Assembly (NCBI RefSeq): GCF_024296925.1
Contig: NZ_CP101125.1
Location: 2,501 to 66,500 of the forward strand
Origin: Pseudomonas nunensis
GTDB taxonomy: Bacteria; Pseudomonadota; Gammaproteobacteria; Pseudomonadales; Pseudomonadaceae
DNA: 64,000 nucleotides
Direction of reading: 5' to 3'
The position numbers were made by a program, and so were the translations under genes. Under the pieces are notes generated by a model that did not search any database, was not told the origin of the DNA, and worked only from the letters and a program-made list of their open reading frames with translations. Of the stretch, positions 12,154 through 19,995 are shown one piece after another (the stretch's first letter is position 1; each line of letters starts with the position of its first letter).

Positions 12154-12933
12154 TTGCTTATCGAGTCCCGTCGTCGCGCTTATTTGACCGCCATGCAGGT
12201 GGTCAACTGGCTGCCGCGCACCGAATTGCCCTTTGCTGCGCCCTCGCGGCCAGAGCTGCTGGAAGCGCCCGAGCCGTTGGTCGTCGCGCCAGTGCTGCCG
12301 GCTGCCGTGGCTGAAACGCCCGTGGAGCCGCTGGCCAAACCAGCCGAGCGGGTGAAAATCGAAGTGCCGCGCCCATCGCTGGCCAGCACGCGCTCGGGGG
12401 CCAAGGTCGAAGAAGAGGCGGCGCCGGTCGTGGCCAAGGCGCCAGTCGTGCCGCCGCCGCGCTTCGCCCTGCAATTGCTGCGGGCCGGGCGTTGCCTGCT
12501 GCTGGTGGAGTTACCCACAGGCGAACCCTTCCAGACTCGCGACCCCGCGTACATGTTGCTCAAGGACATGTTGCGCGCCGCCGGTCTGCCGGACAGCCCG
12601 CAAATCGTCGGCGAACCGGTGCGCTGGCCGCTGTTGACCCGTGGCACGATGGACCAGGGGCCGGAAGCGGCTCGGGACTTCGTGCAAGGTTTCCTCTCGG
12701 CCCGGCTCGAAGACGCACCGTGCGTCTGCCTGTGGCTGATCGGCCTGCCGGCGGTGCGGTTTGCCGGCGAGGCCAACGCGGAATCGTTCAACCGTGAACT
12801 CCAGGTCGAAGGCCTGGGCTCGGTCTGGGCCCTGCCGGGCCTGGAACTCTTAATGGAAGAGCCACAGCGTAAGGCTGATGTCTGGCAAGCCATGCGTCGG
12901 CTGATGGCGCGTTGGAAAGAATCAAATGAGTGA
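12154..12933 (+). CDS. holD: Probable DNA polymerase III psi subunit (HolD), cryptic pseudomonad type
   Basis: The 259-residue protein probably starts at TTG 12154. An N-terminal segment (about 1-25) and a Pro/Ala/Glu-rich linker (30-105) precede a folded C-terminal domain (about 107-259). Near the C-terminus, LPGLELLMEEPQRKADVWQ resembles the psi end of E. coli (SPALTDLRANPTARAALWQ, from memory), and LLKDMLRAAGL matches its VSDVLRAL helix. The gene overlaps rimI by 8 bases; holD-rimI is the E. coli order too. Published work identified a divergent psi in P. aeruginosa next to rimI (PA4679, from memory). Such proteins are often labelled hypothetical or, because of the Pro-rich linker, TonB-like. 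Psi joins chi and the clamp loader to SSB at the replication fork. Confidence 0.75.
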   Translation: MLIESRRRAYLTAMQVVNWLPRTELPFAAPSRPELLEAPEPLVVAPVLPAAVAETPVEPLAKPAERVKIEVPRPSLASTRSGAKVEEEAAPVVAKAPVVPPPRFALQLLRAGRCLLLVELPTGEPFQTRDPAYMLLKDMLRAAGLPDSPQIVGEPVRWPLLTRGTMDQGPEAARDFVQGFLSARLEDAPCVCLWLIGLPAVRFAGEANAESFNRELQVEGLGSVWALPGLELLMEEPQRKADVWQAMRRLMARWKESNE

Positions 12934-13378
12934 CGCTGTATCGTTCCGCCCAATGACCGAGGCGGACCTGGACGCTGTACTGAAGATCGAATACGCGGCT
13001 TATAGCCACCCGTGGACGCGGGGGATTTTTCTCGATGGCCTGGGCAAGTACCAGATCTGGCTGATGTTCGAAGGCTCGCAGCAGGTCGGCCACGGCGTGG
13101 TGCAGATCATTCTTGATGAAGCGCATCTGCTGAACATCACGGTCAAACCGGAAAATCAGGGCCGCGGCCTGGGTTTGACGCTGCTGGAACATTTGATGTC
13201 CCGGGCGTATGACGCCAAGGCGCGGGAGTGTTTCCTGGAAGTGCGCGACAGCAACCGTGGGGCGTTTCGGTTGTATGAGCGGTATGGGTTTAACGAGATT
13301 GGCCGGCGTCGGGATTACTACCCGGCGGTGGGTGGGCGGGAAGATGCCGTAGTCATGGCCTGCACTTTGGTTGACTGA
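12926..13378 (+). CDS. rimI: RimI, ribosomal protein S18 alanine N-acetyltransferase
   Basis: The 150-residue GNAT protein carries the acetyl-CoA motif QGRGLG (78-83), LLEHLM after it, and the RDSNRGAFRLYERYGF signature (108-123) of RimI. It acetylates the N-terminal alanine of ribosomal protein S18. Translation is coupled to holD by an 8-base overlap; GGAAAG lies ahead of the ATG inside the holD end. Length and start match the family. Confidence 0.95.
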   Translation: MSDAVSFRPMTEADLDAVLKIEYAAYSHPWTRGIFLDGLGKYQIWLMFEGSQQVGHGVVQIILDEAHLLNITVKPENQGRGLGLTLLEHLMSRAYDAKARECFLEVRDSNRGAFRLYERYGFNEIGRRRDYYPAVGGREDAVVMACTLVD

Positions 13379-13391
13379 AAGACTTTAAAAG

Positions 13392-13484
13392 CTTCGCGGG
13401 CAAGCCTCGCTCCTACAGGTTTTGTGGCGATCACAAATATTGTGTTCGACAAAAATCTTGTAGGAGCGAGGCTTGCCCGCGAAG
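13392..13484. repeat. REPIN, variant core (GAGGCTTGCCCGCGAAG)
   Basis: The inverted copies of CTTCGCGGGCAAGCCTCGCT (13392-13417 and 13459-13484) enclose about 40 bases. The core differs from the other REPs of the window (GCGGGCTTGCTCGCGAA), so it belongs to a different REP class. It lies between the convergent rimI and 13507-13911 genes. Confidence 0.88.
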
Positions 13485-13506
13485 GCGTCCGCTCAGGCGC
13501 TACAGA

Positions 13507-13911
13507 TCAACGATTCCCGTCAATCGGATCGCGCTTCGCCAACTCCGCTTCATCCAACCCATTCCCGCCGCCAATGTCGTCTTCATCGACAATGCTCAGG
13601 TCCCAATCCGCCTGATTGCCTTCACCGGCTTCGTGGGCGTCCCGCGCGCCATCTTCATGGATCAGCGTTTCCGGGCTCATGTCATCGTCGGTAGACTCAT
13701 GGTCGTCGGTGGAGGCCCCGGTCATGCCGGCTTCGCGCACACGTTCGCGGGGCATCAGGCGTTCGCGCTCGTTTTCCGGCAGCTCGTCACCGATTTTGGC
13801 GCTCGGTTCTTCCTCGTCAAAATCCAGCTCATGCATCGAGCCCATGCGGTCTTCGTTGTCGTCGATGGGCTCAGGTTGCACCGCATCGTACGGACGTCGT
13901 GATTCAGTCAT
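13507..13911 (-). CDS. Small acidic protein of unknown function
   Basis: The 134-residue, very acidic protein (runs of Asp/Glu, almost no aromatic residues, no membrane segment) looks disordered. Homologues in pseudomonads are often labelled phosphotransferase-system HPr-related or serine kinase, but I see no HPr or kinase motif here and make no functional claim. It sits alone between rimI and the carbonic anhydrase gene, divergent from the latter, in the same place as in other Pseudomonas genomes. Conservation of that position argues that it is real. Confidence 0.75.
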   Translation of the reverse strand: MTESRRPYDAVQPEPIDDNEDRMGSMHELDFDEEEPSAKIGDELPENERERLMPRERVREAGMTGASTDDHESTDDDMSPETLIHEDGARDAHEAGEGNQADWDLSIVDEDDIGGGNGLDEAELAKRDPIDGNR

Positions 13912-14078
13912 GGCAATTCCTCATACTGTGGGCCTTACTAGGGTGGACCCACAGGGCGTGCGAGAATTCCACCGGCATGGAATGCCGATCATGGACGTTT
14001 GGGCTATCTGCATCATGCGCGTGACCTCGACGGACGGTCGTCTGTCAAACCTGCGCATCATTCTTGAGGCTTCATTGC

Positions 14079-14723
14079 ATGAACGAATTACAAGATCTGA
14101 TTGATAACAACGAGCGCTGGGCTGACGCGATCACCAAAGAAGATCCTGATTTCTTCGCCAAACTGGCCCGTCAGCAAACTCCGGAATACCTGTGGATCGG
14201 TTGCTCCGATGCGCGGGTGCCGGCGAACGAGATCGTTGGCATGCTGCCCGGTGACCTGTTTGTTCACCGTAACGTGGCCAACGTGGTGCTGCACACCGAC
14301 CTCAATTGCCTGTCGGTGATTCAGTACGCGGTGGACGTGCTCAAGGTCAAACACATCCTGGTCACTGGCCATTACGGGTGTGGCGGCGTGCGTGCGTCGA
14401 TGCAGGACCGCCAGTTGGGCCTGATCGATGGCTGGCTGCGCTCGATTCGTGATCTCTATTATGAGAAACGCGAAGAACTGGCCAAGTTGCCCACCGAAGA
14501 AGAACAGGTAGACCGCCTCTGCGAGCTCAACGTGGTCCAGCAAGTGGCCAACGTCGGGCACACCAGCATTGTGCAAAACGCCTGGCATCGCGGGCAGAGC
14601 CTGTCGATCCACGGTTGCATCTATGGCATCAAGGACGGCCGCTGGAAAAGCCTGAACGCGACCATCAGCGGTTTCGAGCAACTGCCGCCGCAATACCGTT
14701 TGCGTCCTGTCGGGGCGTTGTAA
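14079..14723 (+). CDS. can: Beta-class carbonic anhydrase
   Basis: The 214-residue protein has the beta-CA zinc site C42-x-D44-x-R46 (GCSDARVPANE) and H98-x2-C101 (GHYGCGG). It interconverts CO2 and bicarbonate in the cytoplasm. ATG 14079, preceded by GAGG at 14065-14068, is preferred over a TTG 15 bases upstream. A strong terminator follows at once. It is monocistronic. Confidence 0.95.
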   Translation: MNELQDLIDNNERWADAITKEDPDFFAKLARQQTPEYLWIGCSDARVPANEIVGMLPGDLFVHRNVANVVLHTDLNCLSVIQYAVDVLKVKHILVTGHYGCGGVRASMQDRQLGLIDGWLRSIRDLYYEKREELAKLPTEEEQVDRLCELNVVQQVANVGHTSIVQNAWHRGQSLSIHGCIYGIKDGRWKSLNATISGFEQLPPQYRLRPVGAL

Positions 14724-14736
14724 CGCGCAAAAAACA

Positions 14737-14787
14737 AAACGCCTTTGCGTGTGGGCCATGGCTCACGCGCAAAGGCGTTTGTTGTTT
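14737..14787. terminator. Bidirectional terminator after carbonic anhydrase
   Basis: The arms AAACGCCTTTGCG and CGCAAAGGCGTTT enclose about 20 bases, followed by GTTGTTT. It lies between convergent genes. Confidence 0.88.
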
Positions 14788-15959
14788 CAGATGTGCGGTG
14801 CCGGGATAGCCGCCGCAGGTGCCGGAGCTTGCAACTGATTGAGCTCGGACTTGATCGGTGGGGTGGCGCACTTGGCTTCGGCCTGGGCTTCGGTCAGGTT
14901 GCGGATCGAGGTGTAGAACAGATCGCAGGTTTTCGCTTTCTGGGTTACCTGCCAGGTCTGGGTGCAGCTTTTCAGTAGCGCGGCCGGGTCGCTACCCGGT
15001 TTGCTGCCCATCCCGGCCTGCCAGCACGCGGCGCTCAAATCCTGGCCCATGACCTTCAGGCCCGCTGCGTCAGCTAATGCCTGAGCGTCAGGACCGGTGT
15101 AGGTTTCCGGGTCCGCGGCATACCAGATATAGCTTGGATGGTTGGAACCCAACACCGGCACCTTCACCCCGGCAGTCGGGCTGATTGTCGCCAGGCCCAG
15201 CACACCTACGGTTGCCCCGTATTGCTGCTTGATCCAGTTACGCACCGGCGCGCCAAACGCGACCATCGGCAACGTTGCGCCTTTGGCGTTCTGGCTGACT
15301 TCCTTGACCATGGTGGTCTGGTAGTCCTTGAAGTAGTCGTAGACGCCTTCCAGATCCTTGCCGGCGCTGGCCGGTGCGGCAATCGGCGCGATGTCGATGA
15401 TGGTCTGGTAGCCCGGCGTCTGGGCGGTCGGAATGCCGTTGTCGACCAGCAGTGTGGCCCAGCGATCGGTGGTGGCGGAGCGCAGGTAATCCTGAGCCTG
15501 GGTCAGCGAATAATCCGGCGGGAAGTGCAGCAACTCGACGCTTTTGCGATTTTCCAGCGCCATGCCCAACGGCAGGAACAGATACCAGCTATAAGCCCAT
15601 TTGCCATCGATGTTGAGCTTTTTGGCGCCGTTGTAGGCCAAGTCCCCGGCATCGAGCAACGCTGCCAGGGGTTTTTCATAACCCTTGGGCACGCCGCTGA
15701 TTTCCGCATAAAGCTGATGGTTATCGGTTTTGACCCGGACTTTCGCGGCGCTGTAACCGTCGCGCTGCACGCTCTGGGTCAGGTAATGCTCGACGGTTTG
15801 CTCCAGCGTCCAGTTGCGGAAGCAGATCACGTTGCAGTTGTTGGGGTAAGCGAAGAGGCGGGTGACGCGTTCAGTGCTGCCCAGCTTGAGATCGACATCG
15901 GCGTGGGCGGCGGCACTCAGGGTGAGCGCGGCGAGGGTAAGTCCTGCGAGTTTGAACAT
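14787..15959 (-). CDS. Exported protein of unknown function
   Basis: The 390-residue protein has a clear Sec signal peptide (MFKLAGLTLAALTLSAAAHA, cleavage before DVDLKL) and several cysteines suited to periplasmic disulfides. ATG 15959 has a good Shine-Dalgarno, AAGGATC; the longer frame upstream is excluded because it would bury the signal peptide. I do not recognise a catalytic motif or family. It follows the acid phosphatase gene on the same strand, but a terminator lies between them, so co-transcription is doubtful. A role in the envelope is all the sequence supports. Confidence 0.8.
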   Translation of the reverse strand: MFKLAGLTLAALTLSAAAHADVDLKLGSTERVTRLFAYPNNCNVICFRNWTLEQTVEHYLTQSVQRDGYSAAKVRVKTDNHQLYAEISGVPKGYEKPLAALLDAGDLAYNGAKKLNIDGKWAYSWYLFLPLGMALENRKSVELLHFPPDYSLTQAQDYLRSATTDRWATLLVDNGIPTAQTPGYQTIIDIAPIAAPASAGKDLEGVYDYFKDYQTTMVKEVSQNAKGATLPMVAFGAPVRNWIKQQYGATVGVLGLATISPTAGVKVPVLGSNHPSYIWYAADPETYTGPDAQALADAAGLKVMGQDLSAACWQAGMGSKPGSDPAALLKSCTQTWQVTQKAKTCDLFYTSIRNLTEAQAEAKCATPPIKSELNQLQAPAPAAAIPAPHI

Positions 15960-16044
15960 GCTCAGATCCTTTTCAGCGTGGGCCCACGTAGGCGGGGGCG
16001 GGTACATACTGAAACCAGATGTGTCGAGCGGTCCAGTACCCGCG

Positions 16045-16099
16045 CAAAAAATCGCAGCCAATGACATTCCCCCGTAGGAGTTGCCGAAGGCTGCGATCT
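16045..16099 (-). terminator. Terminator after the acid phosphatase gene
   Basis: On the minus strand GATCGCAGCC pairs with GGCTGCGATC-like sequence and is followed by TTTTTTGC. It sits just after the acpA-like stop. The hairpin loop is long (about 29 bases), and this repeat type recurs in Pseudomonas intergenic DNA. Confidence 0.7.
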
Positions 16100-16115
16100 T
16101 TTGAGCCTCAATCAA

Positions 16116-17813
16116 TCACGCCGGAAAGTGCAGCGCGTTGGTCAAATCCCCCATCGGCTTCTGGCCCCGGGCAATCATCGCGTCATCGCGCATTTTGATC
16201 CCGTCGAGGGTTTCCAGCTGAAAGGTGCGGGTGATCAGGCGCAGGATCGAGGCGGTGTCATACACCGTGTGATCCACCGTGCCCTTGCGCGAAAACGGTG
16301 AAATCACCAGCGCCGGGATACGCGTCCCCGGGCCCCAGCGATCGCCTTTTGGCGGCGCAACGTGGTCCCACCAACCGCCGTTCTCGTCGACGGTGATCAC
16401 CACCACCATGTTTTTCCACTGCGGACTTTGCTGCAGCACCTTCAACGCCCGCACGATATGCCGGTCGCCCGAGGCGATGTCGGCGTAACCGGCGTGCATG
16501 TTCAAGTTGCCTTGGGGTTTGTAGAACGTCACCGCTGGCAGCTTGCCGGCCTCTGCATCGGCGAGGAATTTGTTGGTGCTCGACTCATCGCCCAACCCGC
16601 CATCGCGCAGGCGTTTGGCACGCTCGGCCGGGTTTTCAGGGCCCTGGCGCTTGAAGTAGTTGAACGGCTGGTGGTGGTACTGGAAGTTAGGGATTTTCGG
16701 AATCGCCCCCGAATCCTTGTACTCATCGATCGTGGCTTGCCACGCGCCGCCGTACCAGGCCCAGTCGACGTTCTTTTTCGAAAGCTTATCGCCGATGTGC
16801 TCGTGAGTTTGCGGGACCAGAACGCTAGGCAGAGGCTTGGCGTAATCCGGGCGCTCCGGGTCGCGAATCCAGGTCGGCCAATACGGCGGCGCCATGGTGT
16901 TCACCGCGTAGCCGTCTGGTGTCAGCAGGCTCGGGCCAAACTGCGGTGGGCCGGTCATGGCGCTGGCGGGCGAGGCGTCCAGTGGCTTGAGACGATTGTC
17001 GGTCGGATCATCGCTTTGCAGCGTGGCGATATTGGGCTCGGCGATCGAGTTGGCCGCATCCGGGTAGAACGGCACTTGGGCGCTGATCAGATATTGATGG
17101 TTCAGGTACGAACCGCCGAAAGCACCCTGGAAGAAGTTGTCGCAGAGCACAAACTCCTTGGCGACATCCCACAGACGCAATGAATAGCGGGTCTGGGTGT
17201 AATGGCCCATGGTCAAGGCACCGGAATCGGCCCAAGCGACAAAGCGGTCATTCTTGCCGCCGTTGATCTGCATCTGGTTCTGATAGAACACATGCCACAG
17301 ATCGCGGGTCACCAGGCTCAGCGGCAAGTCTTCACCTTGCGGGCCTTTGAGGGCGAACGGCGCATTGGGCAGGTGTTCCTGGAATTGCGTACCGGCAGGA
17401 TAGATCACACCGTCGAGGGTTTGCGGGCCAACTTGGTTCAAGCCACCCCACACCGGCGGCAGGGTCGACAGCAGATTGCCGTCGCGGTCCCGTTGCTGAT
17501 AGTCGTCCGGCTTGAGCGCCGACAGCGGTTTCTCAATCCCCGGGAAATCCGCAAACAGGTTATTGAAGCTGCGGTTTTCGCCGTAGATCACCACGACGTT
17601 CTTCACGTTTTCGTGCAGGGCTTTATCCAGCTCGGTAGGCGTCAGCGGGCGCTCAACCGGTTTGCCGGTGTCATCACCTTTAGTGCCGCAAGCACTCAGC
17701 GTTGCCCCGACACCCAATACGGCAACGCCACCGAGGAAGCGGCGGCGACTGGTATCTACAGGTTGATCGGCGTCGGGGGAGGGGAGGTCGGTTCCGTCTT
17801 TTTCGTCGGCCAT
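16116..17813 (-). CDS. Tat-exported phosphoesterase, AcpA/phospholipase C superfamily (acid phosphatase)
   Basis: The 565-residue protein has a twin-arginine signal (SRRRFLGG at 22-29) and a lipobox-like LSAC ending at Cys42, so it is probably exported folded and may be lipid-anchored. The superfamily motif ENRSF near residue 79 and the C-terminal DENGGWWDHV metal-site motif identify the phosphoesterase (AcpA/PLC) family, which releases phosphate from phosphomonoesters or phospholipids. The start ATG has AAAGGA upstream. A PHO-box-like direct repeat lies 60 bases further up. Substrate (phosphomonoester versus phosphatidylcholine) cannot be told from reading. Confidence 0.88.
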   Translation of the reverse strand: MADEKDGTDLPSPDADQPVDTSRRRFLGGVAVLGVGATLSACGTKGDDTGKPVERPLTPTELDKALHENVKNVVVIYGENRSFNNLFADFPGIEKPLSALKPDDYQQRDRDGNLLSTLPPVWGGLNQVGPQTLDGVIYPAGTQFQEHLPNAPFALKGPQGEDLPLSLVTRDLWHVFYQNQMQINGGKNDRFVAWADSGALTMGHYTQTRYSLRLWDVAKEFVLCDNFFQGAFGGSYLNHQYLISAQVPFYPDAANSIAEPNIATLQSDDPTDNRLKPLDASPASAMTGPPQFGPSLLTPDGYAVNTMAPPYWPTWIRDPERPDYAKPLPSVLVPQTHEHIGDKLSKKNVDWAWYGGAWQATIDEYKDSGAIPKIPNFQYHHQPFNYFKRQGPENPAERAKRLRDGGLGDESSTNKFLADAEAGKLPAVTFYKPQGNLNMHAGYADIASGDRHIVRALKVLQQSPQWKNMVVVITVDENGGWWDHVAPPKGDRWGPGTRIPALVISPFSRKGTVDHTVYDTASILRLITRTFQLETLDGIKMRDDAMIARGQKPMGDLTNALHFPA

Positions 17814-17872
17814 TTCGATTCCTTTTCACGAAATTGTTGCAATGTGTTTCGGCGGGACGCTAGCAGCGCGAT

Positions 17873-17890
17873 GTGACGGGGAGGTTACAC
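17873..17890 (-). promoter_or_regulatory. Candidate PHO box upstream of the acid phosphatase gene
   Basis: On the minus strand GTGTAAC-CTCC-CCGTCAC has two 7-base half-sites spaced 11 bases apart, like the PhoB box CTGTCAT-N4-CTGTCAC (second half 6 of 7 matches, first half 4 of 7). The position, 60 bases before the start, and the phosphatase target fit phosphate-starvation control. This is an inference from spacing and partial match. Confidence 0.45.
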
Positions 17891-18019
17891 GAGAGTTTCG
17901 ATTGGCTGGAACTGTGTAGGAAACCGTGGGGATTGGTACTCATCTTGTAACGGTGTGCGACTTTTAGCCTTCACGAGCACTGTTAGGCTAGCGCGATACC
18001 GATTTGGTCAAGGTGAGTC

Positions 18020-18310
18020 ATGAAGCCCTCAATTGCTTTGGATCTCCAACGTGTGGCTGTCCTCGAGGTTGTTCGCAGGTCCCACGCTTCCAATCCCCGC
18101 GTCTTTGGCTCGGTAATGTTCGGAACGGATAAAGAGGGGAGTGACCTTGATCTGTTAGTTGACGCATTGCCTGGTGCAACACTTTTTGGCTTGGGCGGAC
18201 TTCAGGAAGAGCTGGAGGAGTTACTGGGCGTAAGTGTTGACCTGCGGACGCCGCAAGACCTCCCATTGAAGCTCCGTCGGAGAGTCCTTAAACAGGCTCG
18301 CCCGATATGA
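18020..18310 (+). CDS. MNT-domain nucleotidyltransferase (MntA-type antitoxin), orphan
   Basis: The 96-residue minimal nucleotidyltransferase has the motif FGSVMFGTDKEGSDLDLLVD: Gly-Ser followed by the two catalytic Asp of the polymerase-beta fold. In HEPN/MNT modules such a protein AMPylates and silences a HEPN ribonuclease encoded next door. Here the stop TGA overlaps an ATG (ATGA at 18307), exactly where the HEPN gene should start, but that frame collapses after 29 codons. The antitoxin itself looks intact. Codon use is less GC-biased than its neighbours, hinting at transfer. Confidence 0.85.
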   Translation: MKPSIALDLQRVAVLEVVRRSHASNPRVFGSVMFGTDKEGSDLDLLVDALPGATLFGLGGLQEELEELLGVSVDLRTPQDLPLKLRRRVLKQARPI

Positions 18311-18396
18311 CCGAAAACCTACTCGGCGCATATCAGGCTAAGCAGCCAACCCGACTGCACTCGTTTCTCCCAAACAAGTGCAGTCCACTCGTTTAA
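18307..18396 (+). pseudogene. Remnant start of a HEPN toxin gene
   Basis: An ATG overlapping the MNT stop by 4 bases opens a 29-codon frame beginning MTENLLGAYQ and ending in TAA at 18394-18396. HEPN (DUF86) partners of MNT genes typically begin in this overlapping way and run about 130-150 codons. After roughly the first eight residues nothing HEPN-like is seen (no Rx4-6H motif), and the opposite-strand atoE gene follows. I read this as a deletion remnant; it could instead be a chance overlap. Confidence 0.5.
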
Positions 18397-19811
18397 GGCA
18401 TCACCGGCGCCGTATAAACCAGCGTCGTCCCCAACGCCCACAGCAGGAACAACACCAGCGGCGTGTGCACCAGCAACTGCACAAACGAGAACCCGATCAA
18501 GTCTCGCGCCTTCAACCCCAGTACGCCCAGCAGTGGCAGCATGTAGAACGGGTTGATCAGGTTCGGCAGGGCTTCGGCGGCGTTGTAGATCTGCACGGCC
18601 CAGCCCAGGTGGTAGTTCAGGTCGGTGGCCACTTGCATCACGTACGGCGCTTCGATGATCCATTTGCCGCCGCCGGACGGGATGAAGAAACCGAGAATCG
18701 CCGAGTACACGCCCATCAACAGCGCGTAGGTGTCATGGGACGCGATTTGTACGAAAAAGGTCGAGATGTGGTGGGCCAGGGTCTGGGCGTCGGTGCCTTT
18801 GACCGTGGTCATCAACGCCGCGATCGAGCCGTACAACGGGAACTGGATCAGCACGCCGGTGGTGGTCGGCACCGCCCGGGCCACGGCATCGAGGAAGCTG
18901 CGTGGGCGCCAGTGCAGCAGGGCGCCGAGCATCAGGAACAGGAAGTTGTAGGTGTTCAACCCGGAGATCGCGCTGATCGCCGGTTTGGTCGAGAACTCAT
19001 GAAACAGCCAGCCGCCCGCCAACAGCACCAGCAAAATCGTCAGCAACGGACTGTGTTCCAGCCATTCGCCGGGACGGGTGCGCGGTTGCAGTGGCGGCAG
19101 GTTGAAACTCGGGTCGATGCCGCAGGCCTTGGCGTCACGCGCAGAATTCGGGCCGGGGGCGGTTGCGTAGGCAATGATCAGCGAGACCACGATCAGCGCC
19201 AGCAACAGCACGCCGGACTGCCAGAGAAAGATCGTCTGAGTGAACGGGATGACCCCGGTAATCGACAGAATCGATGGCGGCAGGCTGGCCGGGTTGGCCT
19301 GCAATTGCGCGGCGGACGACGACAGGCCCAACGCCCACACGGCGCCAAGACCCAGATAGGCGGCGGCACCAGCGGCGCGGTAATCCATTTTCAGATCGGT
19401 GCGGCGCGCGAGGGCACGTACCAGCAAACCACCGAACACCAGCGAAAGCCCCCAGTTCAGCAGCGACGCGACCATGGAAATCAACGCGACCCAGGCCACG
19501 GCGGAGCGGCCGTTTTTCGGGATCCGCGCCAGGCGATCGATCAGCTTTACCGCTGGCGGCGAACTGGCCACCACATAGCCGCCAATCACCACGAACGCCA
19601 TTTGCATGGTGAACGGAATCAGACTCCAGAACCCGTCACCGAACGCCATGGCCGCGTCGGTGGGTTTGGCGCCCATGGCCATGGTCGCCACGGCAACGAT
19701 GATCACCGCCAGGGCGGCGAACACCCAGGAATCGGGGAACCAGCGTTCGGCAAAGCTTGAGCAGCGCAGGGCAAAGCGGGCATAGCGGCTATCGTCGATA
19801 TCAGCGGCCAC
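18393..19811 (-). CDS. atoE: Short-chain fatty acid transporter, AtoE family
   Basis: The 472-residue protein has about 12 hydrophobic segments and the length and sequence style of AtoE/TIGR00366 short-chain fatty acid permeases (for example SLVFGGLLVRALARRTD and the PSGGGKWIIEAPYV loop). It would import acetoacetate, butyrate or similar acids. No ato catabolic genes are adjacent. It is divergent from a MocR-type regulator with 184 bases between them, so that regulator may act here. Confidence 0.9.
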   Translation of the reverse strand: MAADIDDSRYARFALRCSSFAERWFPDSWVFAALAVIIVAVATMAMGAKPTDAAMAFGDGFWSLIPFTMQMAFVVIGGYVVASSPPAVKLIDRLARIPKNGRSAVAWVALISMVASLLNWGLSLVFGGLLVRALARRTDLKMDYRAAGAAAYLGLGAVWALGLSSSAAQLQANPASLPPSILSITGVIPFTQTIFLWQSGVLLLALIVVSLIIAYATAPGPNSARDAKACGIDPSFNLPPLQPRTRPGEWLEHSPLLTILLVLLAGGWLFHEFSTKPAISAISGLNTYNFLFLMLGALLHWRPRSFLDAVARAVPTTTGVLIQFPLYGSIAALMTTVKGTDAQTLAHHISTFFVQIASHDTYALLMGVYSAILGFFIPSGGGKWIIEAPYVMQVATDLNYHLGWAVQIYNAAEALPNLINPFYMLPLLGVLGLKARDLIGFSFVQLLVHTPLVLFLLWALGTTLVYTAPVMP

Positions 19812-19995
19812 GGGACTACCTCGGATTTTTATGATTATTGTGATGTTCCGGGCCGCAAAGGCCCGTCTGGTCAGGTGTCAACAGTAAATCAATCGAAGTT
19901 TTTTTGCGGGGCAGTTTTACTGTTTTGTGTAGATTGCATCGCATCCCTCAAGGGAGGATGCTGCGCCCTGCTTACCTCCTCAGGAATGACCGCGA

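Noticed and set aside
12154..12933. TonB-like energy transducer label for the holD gene
   Set aside because: Only the Pro/Ala-rich linker resembles TonB. There is no membrane anchor and no TonB C-terminal domain, and the context and C-terminus fit psi.
16045..16099. Small RNA in the gap between the acid phosphatase and exported protein genes
   Set aside because: The only structure is a terminator-like hairpin on the minus strand; no separate promoter is visible.
18378..19760. 460-codon plus-strand frame opposite atoE
   Set aside because: It is an antisense shadow rich in Gln/Arg/His with no domain; the atoE frame has clear membrane segments.
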